From positions 1-64,000 of the forward strand of contig JADLBL010000023.1 of assembly GCA_020847735.1 (NCBI GenBank): a stretch of DNA of 64,000 bases, given 5' to 3'. The DNA is from Candidatus Eisenbacteria bacterium. Its GTDB lineage: Bacteria; Eisenbacteria; RBG-16-71-46. This document shows, one piece after another, positions 51,414-58,855 of the stretch (positions are counted from its first letter, which is position 1; each line of letters begins with the position of its first letter). Made by a program: the position numbers and the translations under genes. A model generated the notes under the pieces. It did no database searches, was not told the origin of the DNA, and was given only the letters and a program-made list of their open reading frames with translations.

Positions 51414-52193
51414 TCATTGGCGCCGCGATCGCTCCGCCGCCCGGCGCTTCCCCTTCGCCGCGGGCTCTTCGCGCAGCACCTCGAGGCCGCTCGCCCCGTG
51501 CAGCAGGCGGAGCATGTGGCCCTCGGGCGAGACCCACGCGACGAACGTGCCGCTCTCGTCGGTGAGCGTGTAGCGCCGGGTGATCATCCGCTTGCCGGCC
51601 CAGCGGATCGTGTCCGTTCCCGCGGCCGCCAGGGTCGCCTGCCCGGTGCCCGCCGGCTCGCCCAGGGTCACCAGTTCCACCGGCCGGCTCGGAAGCGACC
51701 GCATGCTCGCGTGACGGCAGATGACGTCGAAGAGCGAGAACAGGGGCGGGTCCATGACGAACAGCCGCCCCGGCGGCTGCTCGAGGCGTTCGGCGGTGCC
51801 GGCGCCATCGCGTTCGGTGTACACGGTCATGGCCGTGTCTCCGGGCACGACGCCCTTCACGGTCAGGTCCGTGCCCACCTCGAGGTTCGACGTGTATCCC
51901 CGCAGGCCGAAATCCCGGCCATCCACCACCAGGCTGAACCTCTTCACCCACTTGACGGTCGAACCGTCCGGGTTGCGCACCGTGCGCGTGTGCGCACCGC
52001 TGACGAGGATCGAATCGGCGCGGCGCTCGTAGGCGAAGTCCTCGTATCCCACCGGGGTGCCCCGCTCGAGGACGATCAGGCGACCGCTGTCGAGGCTGGC
52101 GGGTGAGCCCTCCTGAGCGCGTGACGAGGGTGCGGCGAGCGGGGCGAGAAGGACCGCGGCGAGGGCCAGCGGACGCAGGGCGGGGTGGTTCAT
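51414..52193 (-). CDS. Secreted protein of unknown function
   Basis: 259 residues with a signal peptide (LALAAVLLAPLAAPSSRAQE). The mature part (GRLIVLERGTPVGYEDFAYE, RTVRNPDGSTVKWVKRFSLV, TDTIRWAGKRMITRRYTLTD, VAWVSPEGHMLRLLHGASGL) looks like an all-beta protein with a repeated strand-turn pattern, similar in style to DUF6134/DUF3108-like periplasmic proteins, but I cannot assign it firmly. The C-terminus is Lys/Arg-rich (PAAKGKRRAAERSRRQ). It stands alone between the convergent FlgD-tailed gene and rlmD. Confidence 0.65.
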   Translation of the reverse strand: MNHPALRPLALAAVLLAPLAAPSSRAQEGSPASLDSGRLIVLERGTPVGYEDFAYERRADSILVSGAHTRTVRNPDGSTVKWVKRFSLVVDGRDFGLRGYTSNLEVGTDLTVKGVVPGDTAMTVYTERDGAGTAERLEQPPGRLFVMDPPLFSLFDVICRHASMRSLPSRPVELVTLGEPAGTGQATLAAAGTDTIRWAGKRMITRRYTLTDESGTFVAWVSPEGHMLRLLHGASGLEVLREEPAAKGKRRAAERSRRQ

Positions 52194-52277
52194 GGGCAAC
52201 GAGGGTAGCACGCGCGCGCTCGGCTCCGGGCAGGGCAATTTGCAACGGAAGGCGCCGGGCGCCGGAGTTCCGTCAGG

Positions 52278-53654
52278 TCAGGCGTTCGTCCGCTCGAGGC
52301 GCGCGACGCATTCGATGTGCGGCGTGTGCGGGAACATGTCCACCGGCGTGACCTCGGCGGGCGTGTAGCCGAGCGGCGCGAAGTCCTTGAGGTCGCGGGC
52401 CAGCGTGGCCGGATTGCACGAGACGTAGACGATGCGCTTCGGTGCGAGTTCGGCCGCGCGGAAGACGACGCGCGGATGCAGTCCCGCGCGCGGCGGGTCC
52501 ACCACGACGAGGTCGGGCTTCACCGCGCCCTCGCGCCTGCCCTGCGCCCACTCGCGCAGCACCTGCCGGGCCTCGCCGCATTCGAAGCGAGCCCCGCCGA
52601 GGCCGTTGCGGACGGCGTTGCGGCGCGCGCGCTCGACGGCCTCCGGCACGCTCTCGACCCCCACCGCGTGTCGCGCGACTCGCGCGAACAGCAGCGTCAG
52701 CGTGCCGGCGCCGCAGTACAGGTCGAGAACGGTCTCGCCGCCCTCGATGCGCGCGGCGTCGAGCGCGGCCTGGTAGAGCCGCCCGGCCTGGGCGCTGTTG
52801 GTCTGCAGGAAGGCGTTGCCGACGACCTCGAACTCGAGGCCGAGCAGCCGCTCGACGATCGCGCCCGTTCCGTGCAGCACGATCTCGCTTTCCATGACCG
52901 CGACGTTCGCGCGCGATCCGTTCAGGCCCAGCGTCACGGTCTTCACCGCGGGCGAGAGCGCGGCGACCGCCGCGGCCCATTCGCGCAATCCCGCGAGCCG
53001 GTCGGACACCGCGATGAGGTGCACGGCGCACTCGTCGGTGAGCGGCAGGTGCCGGATCATCAGGAAGCGCGCGATTCCGTCGTGGCGCGAGGGATGGTAG
53101 GCGGGCCATTGCCGCTCGCGGGCGAATCGCTGGGTGAGCCGCAGGATCTCGACCACGAGCGGCGAGGGCAGATGGCACTCGCGCACCTCGAAGACCCGGT
53201 CGAAGGTTCCGCGCTCGTGCAGGCCGAGCACCGGAGCGCCCTGCGCGTCCTGCATGAAGCTGAACTCCATCTTGTTGCGGTACTGCCAGGGCGAAGGCGC
53301 GGGGATGAGCGCGCGCACGGGCGGCTCGGCGATGCCGCCGAGATGGCGGAGCGCCTCGACGACCTGGCGCTCCTTGAGCCTGCACTGCGCCTCGTAGGGC
53401 AGCTCCTGAAGCCGGCAGCCGCCGCATTGCCCGGCGTGCGCGCAGCGCGCCGAGGTCCGCTCGGGACCGGGCGCTTCGACCGCCTCGAGCCGCGCCTCGG
53501 CGAAGGTGCGCTTGACCTTCGTGAGCCGCGCGCGCACGCGGTCGCCCGGCAGGCCGCGATCCACGAACACGACCCGGCCCTCGTGACGGGCGAGCGCCTT
53601 GCCGCCGAGGGCGATGTCCTCCACGGCGAGCGTTAACACGTCTCTGACTTTCAT
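52278..53654 (-). CDS. rlmD: 23S rRNA (uracil-C5)-methyltransferase, RlmD/RumA type
   Basis: 458 residues. An N-terminal TRAM domain (VEDIALGGKALARHEGRVVF-VDRGLPGD) is followed by the [4Fe-4S] ligands C71, C77, C80 (CAHAGQCGGC) and C160. The SAM-binding domain has LDLYCGAGTLTLLFA, DPPRAGLHPR, and the catalytic nucleophile C413 in IVYVSCNPATLARDL, with a final HIECVARLER. The family methylates U1939 (RlmD), U747 (RlmC) or tRNA U54 (TrmFO-independent TrmA-like); RlmD is favoured by the TRAM and cluster motifs, but the exact target is not certain. It lies divergent from the PDZ gene. Confidence 0.88.
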   Translation of the reverse strand: MKVRDVLTLAVEDIALGGKALARHEGRVVFVDRGLPGDRVRARLTKVKRTFAEARLEAVEAPGPERTSARCAHAGQCGGCRLQELPYEAQCRLKERQVVEALRHLGGIAEPPVRALIPAPSPWQYRNKMEFSFMQDAQGAPVLGLHERGTFDRVFEVRECHLPSPLVVEILRLTQRFARERQWPAYHPSRHDGIARFLMIRHLPLTDECAVHLIAVSDRLAGLREWAAAVAALSPAVKTVTLGLNGSRANVAVMESEIVLHGTGAIVERLLGLEFEVVGNAFLQTNSAQAGRLYQAALDAARIEGGETVLDLYCGAGTLTLLFARVARHAVGVESVPEAVERARRNAVRNGLGGARFECGEARQVLREWAQGRREGAVKPDLVVVDPPRAGLHPRVVFRAAELAPKRIVYVSCNPATLARDLKDFAPLGYTPAEVTPVDMFPHTPHIECVARLERTNA

Positions 53655-53785
53655 GGGATTGCGGGCGCCGATCGCGGCAGGGCGTGGAGGAACTTCGTGG
53701 AACCAAATGGGCGATCGCTCTGTCTAACCCCACAGCAGGACGCGATCCCCGCCCAGGATCCGGACGCTAACACAGGGGGAAGTTC

Positions 53786-54829
53786 ATGCGTAGAACGACG
53801 CCAGTTCGCTGGCTCGTGCTCTCCGCCTCGTTGCTCATGCTCACGCTGCCGGCACTCGCGTCGGCCCGGGCATGGCTGGGCGTGTACACGCAGGAGGTCA
53901 CGAGCGACCTGCGCGAGGCACTCGACCTTTCGGCGGACGGCGCGCTCGTCTCGAGCGTCGTGCCCGACAGCCCGGCCGATCGCGCCGGGCTGCGCAAGGG
54001 TGACGTGATCGTGTCGGTGGACCGCCGCGACATCTCCTCGCCGGAGGATCTGACCGAGCGCATCGGCGGTTCACGCGAAGGGGACAGCGTGTCGCTCGGC
54101 CTGGTGCGCAAGGGGCAGCGCCTGACGCTGGCCGTGCGGCTCGCAGAGCGGCCGCAGGACGACGACATCGCGCCGCCGGCGCCTCCCGCGCCGCCGGAGC
54201 CGCACGCGGCCCCGGCTCCGCGGGTGGAGAAGGAGGTTCGCCGCCACCCGGGCAACGCGCCGGACGCCGACGAGATTCGGGACCACGTTCGCGAGTCCCT
54301 TCGCGACTTCGACGTTCGCCGGCTGCCCGGCGGCGGCGGGATGATGTGGATGGGCACCGCGGGACGCGGCCGTCTGGGGGTGCGCATCGAGGCGCTGAAC
54401 GAGGATCTCGCGTCGGCGCTCGGCGCTTCCGGCACCCGGGGCGCGCTGGTCGTCGAGGTGCTCGAGAAGACGCCCGCCGAGCGGGCCGGCATCCGCGCCG
54501 GCGACATCATCACGGCGGTGAACGGCACCGCGGTGTACGACACGGACGACCTGATCAAGGCGCTCGCGGACGAGAGCGGGGACGTGTCAGTCACGCTCGT
54601 GCGCCGCGGCGGGAAGCAGACCGTGCAGGCCGCACTGGAGGACTCCCCGCGCGTGTTTCGCCTGCGCGACGGGAAGGGACCCATGGGGCTCGGCCGAATG
54701 GGGGACGACAGGAAACTCGACATCCGCATCAAGGGGAATGCGGACGACGAGGACCTGCGCCAGCAGCTGCAGGACCTGCGCGAGCAGCTCCAGCAGTTGC
54801 GACGGGAACTGCAGGAGAACCGTCGCTAG
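53786..54829 (+). CDS. Exported protein with two PDZ domains and C-terminal coiled coil
   Basis: 347 residues. A signal peptide (LVLSASLLMLTLPALASARA) precedes PDZ 1 (about 28-115: AWLGVYTQEVTSDLREALDL, VVPDSPADRAGLRKGDVIVS). A Pro/Ala linker rich in acidic and His residues follows. PDZ 2 spans about 190-285 (GRLGVRIEALNEDLASALGA, VLEKTPAERAGIRAGDIITA-VNGTAVYD). The last 45 residues form a heptad-patterned coiled coil (EDLRQQLQDLREQLQQLRRE). No protease domain is present, so it resembles the PDZ part of HtrA without its catalytic half, probably a periplasmic scaffold or adaptor. Confidence 0.83.
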   Translation: MRRTTPVRWLVLSASLLMLTLPALASARAWLGVYTQEVTSDLREALDLSADGALVSSVVPDSPADRAGLRKGDVIVSVDRRDISSPEDLTERIGGSREGDSVSLGLVRKGQRLTLAVRLAERPQDDDIAPPAPPAPPEPHAAPAPRVEKEVRRHPGNAPDADEIRDHVRESLRDFDVRRLPGGGGMMWMGTAGRGRLGVRIEALNEDLASALGASGTRGALVVEVLEKTPAERAGIRAGDIITAVNGTAVYDTDDLIKALADESGDVSVTLVRRGGKQTVQAALEDSPRVFRLRDGKGPMGLGRMGDDRKLDIRIKGNADDEDLRQQLQDLREQLQQLRRELQENRR

Positions 54830-54923
54830 CGGGTGGCAGGATCCGCAGGGCAATCCACGGAGTCATCGCGCGGAGCGGTCCGCCGCGCGCGGGAGTCGCA
54901 TCGGGGGGCGTCGACCGACCGCC

Positions 54924-54939
54924 GGCGCCGAAAGGCGCC
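54924..54939 (+). other. GAAA-capped hairpin in the 3' region
   Basis: ggcgcc-gaaa-ggcgcc, a perfect 6-bp stem with a GNRA loop, 95 bp after the PDZ gene. Together with the terminator at 55006-55034 it gives a structured 3' tail or small RNA; no known RNA family is recognised. Confidence 0.35.
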
Positions 54940-55005
54940 AAGCATGGGGCGAAGTAACGGCGGAACGGTGCAGCGCGGCGCCCCCTCGATGTGACGCAGC
55001 ACGGA

Positions 55006-55034
55006 CGGCCGGACCCGGGGATCGGGTCCGGCCG
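55006..55034 (+). terminator. Intrinsic terminator between the PDZ and Nudix genes
   Basis: A perfect 12-bp stem (cggccggacccg / cgggtccggccg) with a 5-base loop, followed by cttcgttttcg, the most T-rich tail in the window. It lies 177 bp after the PDZ stop and 58 bp before the Nudix start. Confidence 0.85.
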
Positions 55035-55091
55035 CTTCGTTTTCGCGCCCCGGATGCCGACTCGGGGAAAGTCGTTTACGCTGCGCGGTCC

Positions 55092-55595
55092 ATGTCCCTC
55101 TTCGACCCGAGCTTCTGTCCCCGCTGCGCCACGGCCCTCGAGCCGCGCGACGAGCATGGCACCCTTCGCCCGACCTGCCCGGCGTGCGGTTTCATCTGGT
55201 ACCGCAATCCGGTGCCCGCTGCCGGCGTGCTGCTCGTCGAGAACGGCCGCGTGCTGCTCGTGCGCCGCAAGTACGACCCGCGCGCCGGCGAGTGGTGCAT
55301 CCCGGCCGGGTTCATGGAGGCGGGCGAGACGCCGGAACAGTCCGCCGTGCGGGAGCTGCGCGAGGAAACGGGACTCGACGCGGTGCTGACCGGGTTGTTC
55401 GGCGTCTACGCCGGCTTCGACGATCCGCGCGTGCGCGCCGTCCTCATCCTCTACATCGGCACGGGCGACGGCGGGCGGCTGACGCCCGGCGACGACGCGC
55501 TCGACGCGGAATGGTTCCCGCTCGAGGACCTGCCGCACGACATCGCCTTCGCCGCCCACCGCCAGGCGCTCGCCGAGCTGCGCGCGAAGCGCTGA
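55092..55595 (+). CDS. Nudix hydrolase with N-terminal zinc ribbon
   Basis: 167 residues. Cys 9, 12, 29 and 32 (FCPRCA...PTCPACG) form a zinc ribbon followed by FIWYRNPVPAAGVLLVENGR. The Nudix box GFMEAGETPEQSAVRELREE-TGL occupies 73-95 with every conserved residue of GX5EX7REUXEEXGU. The zinc ribbon plus Nudix order recalls NudC (NADH pyrophosphatase / RNA de-NADding), but the NudC signature after the Nudix box (SQPWPFPxS) is absent. The substrate, some nucleoside diphosphate derivative, is therefore undetermined. It is transcribed just after the terminator at 55006-55034. Confidence 0.9.
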   Translation: MSLFDPSFCPRCATALEPRDEHGTLRPTCPACGFIWYRNPVPAAGVLLVENGRVLLVRRKYDPRAGEWCIPAGFMEAGETPEQSAVRELREETGLDAVLTGLFGVYAGFDDPRVRAVLILYIGTGDGGRLTPGDDALDAEWFPLEDLPHDIAFAAHRQALAELRAKR

Positions 55596-55619
55596 GCCGT
55601 CCGCCGTTCCGCGAGGACG

Positions 55620-56984
55620 CTACGCCGCCTTCGCGCGCGCGCCCGGCGCGCTCTCGCCGATCGCGAGCGCGAGCACGCTGCCCGCGAGCTGGGCCCGGGT
55701 CAGGTCACGCTCCGAGAACGGCTCGCCGTCGCGCTTGTTGCTCAGGTTGAGCACCCCGACGATGCGGTTGCGGTGCACGAGCGGCATCGAGATGAACGAG
55801 TCCGAGTTGTACTCGTCCACTCCCGTCGGCGGGACCGGCGTCTCGTCCTCGCGCTCGCGCATGAACACCGGCTGGCGGTTGTGCGCGACCCAGCCCGCGA
55901 CACCCGCGCCCATCGGCACCCGCACCTGGCCCGCGAGCGCCGGGTCGAGACCGCGGTGCGCGAAGATGCGCAGGTCGCCGTGCGCGTCGTCCACGCGCAT
56001 GACGCTGCAGCGCCCGACGTCGAAGTGCTCGCAGCACCACGCGACCAGCGAGCGCGTGAGCGACACCGCGTCGTCCGAGCCCGACAGCGCCGAGAACGCG
56101 CGCTGCACGAGCAGCAGCGTGTCCTGCAGCTCCTGGTTGATCGCCTGCGTGCGGGCGAGCTGCGCGTAGGCCTCGTTCAGGTGCTGCGCCGCGGCCGCCG
56201 ACTGTTCCTCGAGCGCGCTCGTGATGCGTGCGGTGGCGACGCGCTCGTTGTGGCGCGCGTCGGCTTCGCCCCGCAGCGACTCGACCTCGCGCATGAGCGA
56301 CTCGAGCGTCGCGGCCTTGGCGAGATTTTCGGCCTCCAGCGCCTCCGACTGCCGCTGCAGCTCCTGCACGCGCCCCTGCATGAGCAGCGCGGCGCGGCGG
56401 GCCGCCTCGGTGGCGCCGCGCGATTCGCCGGAGGGCGCTTCGGTGACGTTCATGCGCCGCGCGAGCGCCAGCGACGCCATGCCCCGCAGGGCGCCCAGTT
56501 CCTCGGCCACGGCGTTCGGGAACGCCTTGGCCTGCGGGCTCACGATCACGATCAGCCCGAGCAGGCGGTCATGGTCGTTGAGCGGCAGGCAGACGCACGA
56601 CCGCCAGCCGACCGGGGCCGTCAGGGGCTGGACCTGCGGGCCTTCGAAACGGTCCGGTTCGTAGGTCGGGCTCGACTGGAAGAGCTTCGCCAGCAGCGAG
56701 CGCCGGTCGTCGCCATTGAAGAATGCACTGGGCCGGATGAACTTTCGCACGAACCGGGCCGGCAGGTGGTCCACGGGCAGGACCAGGTCGCGCCGGTCGA
56801 GCCGGCCGCGCTCGCGCTGCCAGACGCGGTGGAAGACCTCGCGCGAGGAGTCGTAGAGCGCCACCGTCGGGTGCCATTCCGCCTGCTGGGGCCGCAGATA
56901 GGCGAGCAGCGTGTCCAGGCAGCTCTCGAGATCGGGGGCGTTGGCGAGCCGTTCGGCGATGTCGCGGAGCGGAAGTCTGGACAT
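55620..56984 (-). CDS. Two-GAF-domain coiled-coil signalling protein
   Basis: 454 residues, no membrane segment. GAF 1 spans about 15-175 (LESCLDTLLAYLRPQQAEWH, GWRSCVCLPLNDHDRLLGLI-VIVS). A long helical coiled coil follows at about 190-285 (RVQELQRQSEALEAENLAKA, ATLESLMREVESLRGEADAR). GAF 2 spans about 290-445 (SLVAWCCEHFDVGRCSVMRV, DSFISMPLVHRNRIVGVLNL-SNKRDGEPFSERD). There is no output domain, so it may dimerise and pass a small-molecule signal to a partner. The start is set by CAGGAGGTGGCCC. No partner gene is adjacent. Confidence 0.85.
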   Translation of the reverse strand: MSRLPLRDIAERLANAPDLESCLDTLLAYLRPQQAEWHPTVALYDSSREVFHRVWQRERGRLDRRDLVLPVDHLPARFVRKFIRPSAFFNGDDRRSLLAKLFQSSPTYEPDRFEGPQVQPLTAPVGWRSCVCLPLNDHDRLLGLIVIVSPQAKAFPNAVAEELGALRGMASLALARRMNVTEAPSGESRGATEAARRAALLMQGRVQELQRQSEALEAENLAKAATLESLMREVESLRGEADARHNERVATARITSALEEQSAAAAQHLNEAYAQLARTQAINQELQDTLLLVQRAFSALSGSDDAVSLTRSLVAWCCEHFDVGRCSVMRVDDAHGDLRIFAHRGLDPALAGQVRVPMGAGVAGWVAHNRQPVFMREREDETPVPPTGVDEYNSDSFISMPLVHRNRIVGVLNLSNKRDGEPFSERDLTRAQLAGSVLALAIGESAPGARAKAA

Positions 56985-57202
56985 GGGCCACCTCCTGGTG
57001 TCGGTGCGTGGGTGCGTGCGGGTCCACGGGCGAGGCAACGCCCGTGCCGTGCGCGCGCGTGCGAAATGCGCGGCGCTGCCGAATCGCGCCCACCCGGGCA
57101 CGGCACGCGCGGCGCACATCCGGGGTTGGAACCGGCGCGCTCCGGCGGCTACATTCCGCGCGCCGAATGGATCCGCCCCGTCGTCCTTCCCGGAGCCCGC
57201 CG

Positions 57203-58408
57203 ATGCCCCAGTTGATCGCCGACCGCCCCGTCCTGCACGCGACCTCCGATCTCGCCCGGGTGATGGCCGCCGCGAAGGCGCGGGAGAAGGCCGGCGAGCG
57301 CATCCTGCACCTCGAACGCGGCGAACCCGACTTCGACACCCCCCCGCACATCGTCGAAGCGCTCGCGAAGGCGGCCCGCGATGGCGCGACGCACTACCCG
57401 GACCAGCGCGGCGATGTCGGCCTGCGCGAGGCGCTGGTCGCGAAGCTCGAACGCGAGAACCGCATGACCGCCCACCCCGACGACATCGTCGTCACGGCCG
57501 GCGGAACGCACGGTTTGTTCCTCGCCATGCAGGCGCTGCTGTCGGCCGGCGACGAGCTGCTCGTGCTCTCGCCGCACTGGATGGCGCTGCCCAAGCTCGT
57601 CGGCTTCGCCACCGGCGCCTCGATGCGATCGCTGCCCGTGTACCTCGAGCTCGGCCCGGGAGGCTGGTCGCCCGCGGAGTTCGCCGACCGGCTGCGCGCG
57701 GCGCTCGCGCCGAACACGAAGGGCATCTACCTCAACACGCCGAACAACCCGACGGGCGTGGTGCTCGGACGCGCGCACCTCGAAGCGCTCGCGGCGGTCG
57801 CCGGCGAGCGCGACCTGTGGATCATCAGCGACGAAGCGTACGAGCACCTGCTCTACGACGGCGCGAAACACGTGAGCTTCGCGTCGCTGCCCGGCATGGC
57901 CGAGCGGACGCTCAGCGTTTACACGTTCTCCAAGTCGTACGCCATGACGGGCTGGCGGGTGGGGTACGTGGTGGCGCCGCCCGCGATGCGCGCGGTCTTC
58001 GGCCCGCTGCTCGCCTTCTACACGACGCACGGCGTGTTCCCCGCGACCCAGCTCGCGGCGCTCGCGGCGGTGGCCGGACCGCAGGACTGCGTCGAGGCGA
58101 TGCGTTCCGCCTACGACGAACGCCGCCGGCTGCTGCTGGGAGGGCTGCGCGACTGCGCGGCGATCCACACGCCGGTGCCGCTCGGCGCGTTCTACGCGTT
58201 CGCGAACATTCGCGAGGCGCGCGGCGACGGAGACGTCTGGGCGCTCGTCGAGCAGTGGCTCGCGATCGGGGTCGCGGCGCTGCCGGGCACCGCGTTCGGC
58301 GAGGCGTTCGGCGACTGGGTGCGGCTGGCGATGTGCACGCGGCGCGAGGACGTCGAGGAGGCCGCCCGGCGCCTCGCCGCGCACCACGCGGCGCCGGCGC
58401 GGACCTGA
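57203..58408 (+). CDS. Class I/II PLP-dependent aminotransferase
   Basis: 401 residues. ILHLERGEPDFDTPPHIVEA is the aspartate-aminotransferase-Ib start. HYPDQRGDVGLREAL, TAGGTHGLFLAMQALLSAGD, KGIYLNTPNNPTGVVLGR (PNNPTG), WIISDEAYEHLLYD and K244 in VYTFSKSYAMTGWRVGYV (Schiff base), with a closing WVRLAMC substrate Arg, are all present. It belongs with the AAT/pyruvate-aminotransferase-like enzymes; specificity is unclear. It begins a short operon with the DUF2007-like gene 5 bp downstream. Confidence 0.92.
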   Translation: MPQLIADRPVLHATSDLARVMAAAKAREKAGERILHLERGEPDFDTPPHIVEALAKAARDGATHYPDQRGDVGLREALVAKLERENRMTAHPDDIVVTAGGTHGLFLAMQALLSAGDELLVLSPHWMALPKLVGFATGASMRSLPVYLELGPGGWSPAEFADRLRAALAPNTKGIYLNTPNNPTGVVLGRAHLEALAAVAGERDLWIISDEAYEHLLYDGAKHVSFASLPGMAERTLSVYTFSKSYAMTGWRVGYVVAPPAMRAVFGPLLAFYTTHGVFPATQLAALAAVAGPQDCVEAMRSAYDERRRLLLGGLRDCAAIHTPVPLGAFYAFANIREARGDGDVWALVEQWLAIGVAALPGTAFGEAFGDWVRLAMCTRREDVEEAARRLAAHHAAPART

Positions 58409-58413
58409 CCGCC

Positions 58414-58794
58414 GTGCCCTGGTGCCCGGAGTGCGGAACCGAATACGGGCCCGAGACGGTCGCCTGCCCGGACTGCCGCGTCACGCTGGCGGACGAGCCC
58501 CCGCGGGATCCCGGCGACGTCCTGGTGGTTCACCGGGTGCCCGACGCCGCATCGGGCGCGCTGCTGCGCGGAGTTCTCGAGAACAACGGCGTGACCGCGG
58601 TGCTGCGCAGCACGAGCCTGCCGGGTTACGGCGACGTGCGGCGCGACTGGTCCACCTCCGCCTGGGGCGAGATCCTGGTCGCCGGGCGCGACTTCGACGA
58701 GGCGCGCGAGATCCTCGACGACTATCTCGAGGCGATTGATCGGGGCGGAGCGGTTCGCGACGAGGACGTCGAGGGCACGGGCGAGGAACCGTAA
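58414..58794 (+). CDS. Zinc-ribbon protein with DUF2007-like domain
   Basis: 126 residues from GTG, 5 bp after the aminotransferase stop. Two CxxC pairs (WCPECGTEYGPETVACPDCR) form a zinc ribbon. The rest (VLVVHRVPDAASGALLRGVL-ENNGVTAVLRSTS, WGEILVAGRDFDEAREILDD-YLEAID) matches the DUF2007 signal-transducing fold: an LxxxGIxAxL-type helix and strand, then a DxxxAxxxL helix. DUF2007 domains may bind ligands, but their role is unknown. The C-terminus is acidic. Confidence 0.8.
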   Translation: MPWCPECGTEYGPETVACPDCRVTLADEPPRDPGDVLVVHRVPDAASGALLRGVLENNGVTAVLRSTSLPGYGDVRRDWSTSAWGEILVAGRDFDEAREILDDYLEAIDRGGAVRDEDVEGTGEEP

Positions 58795-58855
58795 CCACGC
58801 CGGTCGGCGGCCCCGCGACGGGCACGCGCTCCACGCCGATCGGCCGGACGCTTCG

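Noticed and set aside
54900-55000. A known riboswitch before the Nudix gene
   Set aside because: The GAAA hairpin and purine-rich segments do not match any riboswitch consensus I can recall, so it is left as an unassigned structured region.
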